From assembly GCF_003290085.1 (NCBI RefSeq), contig NZ_QMKJ01000002.1, positions 855,150 to 919,149 of the forward strand: a DNA stretch of 64,000 nucleotides. Direction: 5' to 3'. This document shows positions 63,545 through 64,000 of the stretch, in pieces; position 1 is the first letter of the stretch, and every line of letters starts with the position of its first letter. The notes beneath the pieces were generated by a model, which was given only the letters and a program-made list of their open reading frames with translations, was not told the origin of the DNA and did not search any database. The position numbers were made by a program, and so were the translations under genes. The stretch is from Aliidiomarina sp. B3213. Lineage in GTDB: Bacteria > Pseudomonadota > Gammaproteobacteria > Enterobacterales > Alteromonadaceae.

Positions 63545-63565
63545 TTTCCACCAACCTGGTGGAAA
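63545..63565. repeat. 9-bp palindromic hairpin in the yrdA-rrn gap
   Basis: TTTCCACCA (63545-63553) and TGGTGGAAA (63557-63565) are perfect reverse complements with a 3-nt gap. No T-run follows on the + strand. It lies between the yrdA start and the rRNA promoters and could be a protein-binding site or a hairpin. Confidence 0.5.
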
Positions 63566-63610
63566 ATCATCCATTCGACATTTAAATCGACAAAAACCTT
63601 AAAAAAGCCC

Positions 63611-63638
63611 TTGTGAATTGTAAATTGATCGATATAAT
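63611..63638 (+). promoter_or_regulatory. rRNA operon promoter P1
   Basis: TTGTGA (63611-63616) and a perfect TATAAT (63633-63638) are 16 bp apart. The A/T-rich stretch upstream (63570-63607) looks like an UP element, and the GC-rich GCGCCCC right after the -10 is the discriminator type that makes rRNA promoters sensitive to ppGpp. Confidence 0.7.
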
Positions 63639-63842
63639 GCGCCCCACTTCTTCGGGAGCAAAGCTAGAAATAGCAAGCGATTGAAGAGTTATCTGGAAAA
63701 TTAAGGATTGTTAAAAGCTACTAATTAGCGGCTTTATCCAAATTTCAGATTAAAGCACCCAAAAGTAGAAGGTAACATTTACTTAACAGGTGCAAATGGT
63801 TAGCTCAAACATAGAAAAATGAAAAAAGTTTTCATCAATGAG

Positions 63843-63870
63843 TTGACATAAAAAAATGGGTGTGTAGAAT
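63843..63870 (+). promoter_or_regulatory. rRNA operon promoter P2
   Basis: A perfect TTGACA (63843-63848) and TAGAAT (63865-63870) are 16 bp apart, followed by the GC-rich discriminator GCGCACCTCGC and preceded by an A/T-rich UP-like region. It is 232 bp downstream of P1, in the tandem arrangement usual for rrn operons. Confidence 0.82.
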
Positions 63871-63896
63871 GCGCACCTCGCTTCGAGCAGAAGCAA

Positions 63897-63909
63897 CGTT
63901 CTTTAACAA
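63897..63909 (+). promoter_or_regulatory. rRNA leader boxA antitermination site
   Basis: CGTTCTTTAACAA corresponds to E. coli rrn boxA (TGCTCTTTAACAA), followed by CAATCTGTGTGGGCACT (63924-63940), which is also conserved in enteric 16S leaders. The 526 bp from 63475 to 64000 hold no protein gene; they are the yrdA 5' region and the promoter-leader of an rRNA operon. The mature 16S gene must begin just beyond base 64000. Confidence 0.85.
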
Positions 63910-64000
63910 TATATCAAGCCAAGCAATCTGTGTGGGCACTTACAGGATAAGCATCGAACTATAGCCATTAATTTGGCAAAAACGCGAAGCTTAGAATGAA

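Overview
This window is a chromosomal segment of a gammaproteobacterium, most likely a marine Alteromonadales member (Idiomarina/Pseudidiomarina-like). The grounds are an atp operon followed by glmU-glmS, a GC content in the mid-40s, OxyR with paired cysteines, an srkA-dsbA-yihG neighbourhood, a MipA/OmpV-DUF3019-two-component operon and an ImuA-ImuB-DnaE2 cassette. The genus is an inference from gene content and was not tested. There is no sign of a prophage, insertion sequence or CRISPR array. Genes are densely packed, with many 1-11 nt overlaps.

Layout. 1-2.96 kb: end of the F1Fo ATP synthase operon (atpA 3' end, atpG, atpD, atpC) closed by a bidirectional terminator. 3-7 kb: a small outer-membrane protein, then glmU-glmS for UDP-GlcNAc synthesis, then a perfect 17-bp inverted repeat. 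7-14.4 kb: a one-direction operon for an ABC export system (periplasmic adaptor, ATPase, two MacB/FtsX-like permeases) that carries its own sigma-54-dependent response regulator and NtrB-like kinase. A sigma-54 promoter and two palindromic enhancer-like sites lie upstream. 14.4-20.7 kb: mntP, a ParD/ParE-type toxin-antitoxin pair, small envelope proteins, a secreted esterase, a GAF-GGDEF cyclase, queH, an SGNH hydrolase and a zinc-ribbon protein. 20.8-26.5 kb: the least characterised part, with two tandem secreted repeat proteins, an ECF sigma factor with a DUF6768-like partner, a Gly/Ala-rich protein resembling the Ifi-6-16/ISG12 pattern, and two unknown proteins divergent from it.

26.5-36 kb (minus strand): a YghU-type glutathione transferase and FMN reductase pair, the MipA-DUF3019-response regulator-kinase operon, gloA, a membrane-anchored XRE regulator pair, and an ABC exporter coupled to a MscS channel. 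36-47.4 kb: a large beta-propeller GGDEF protein, a GST, a PAP2 phosphatase-glycosyltransferase pair behind a good Pho box, an M28 aminopeptidase, and a pair made of a PQQ-dependent sugar dehydrogenase and a TonB receptor closely resembling E. coli YncD/PqqU, next to oxyR. 47.4-57.7 kb: a probable small RNA, then uppP-apbE, mgtE, an amidohydrolase, ccoG-srkA, dsbA, a second MscS and yihG. 57.7-62.9 kb: a LexA-controlled imuA-imuB-dnaE2 mutasome operon. 62.9-64 kb: a gamma-carbonic anhydrase-like gene and the tandem promoters and boxA leader of an rRNA operon whose 16S gene starts beyond the window.

The most interesting signals are the PQQ-scavenging pair, the Pho-box PAP2/glycosyltransferase pair (possible lipid remodelling under phosphate limitation), the self-contained sigma-54 efflux operon with palindromic enhancers, the ISG12-like locus, and the three-hairpin RNA upstream of uppP. 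All functional statements come from reading motifs; no database search was run.
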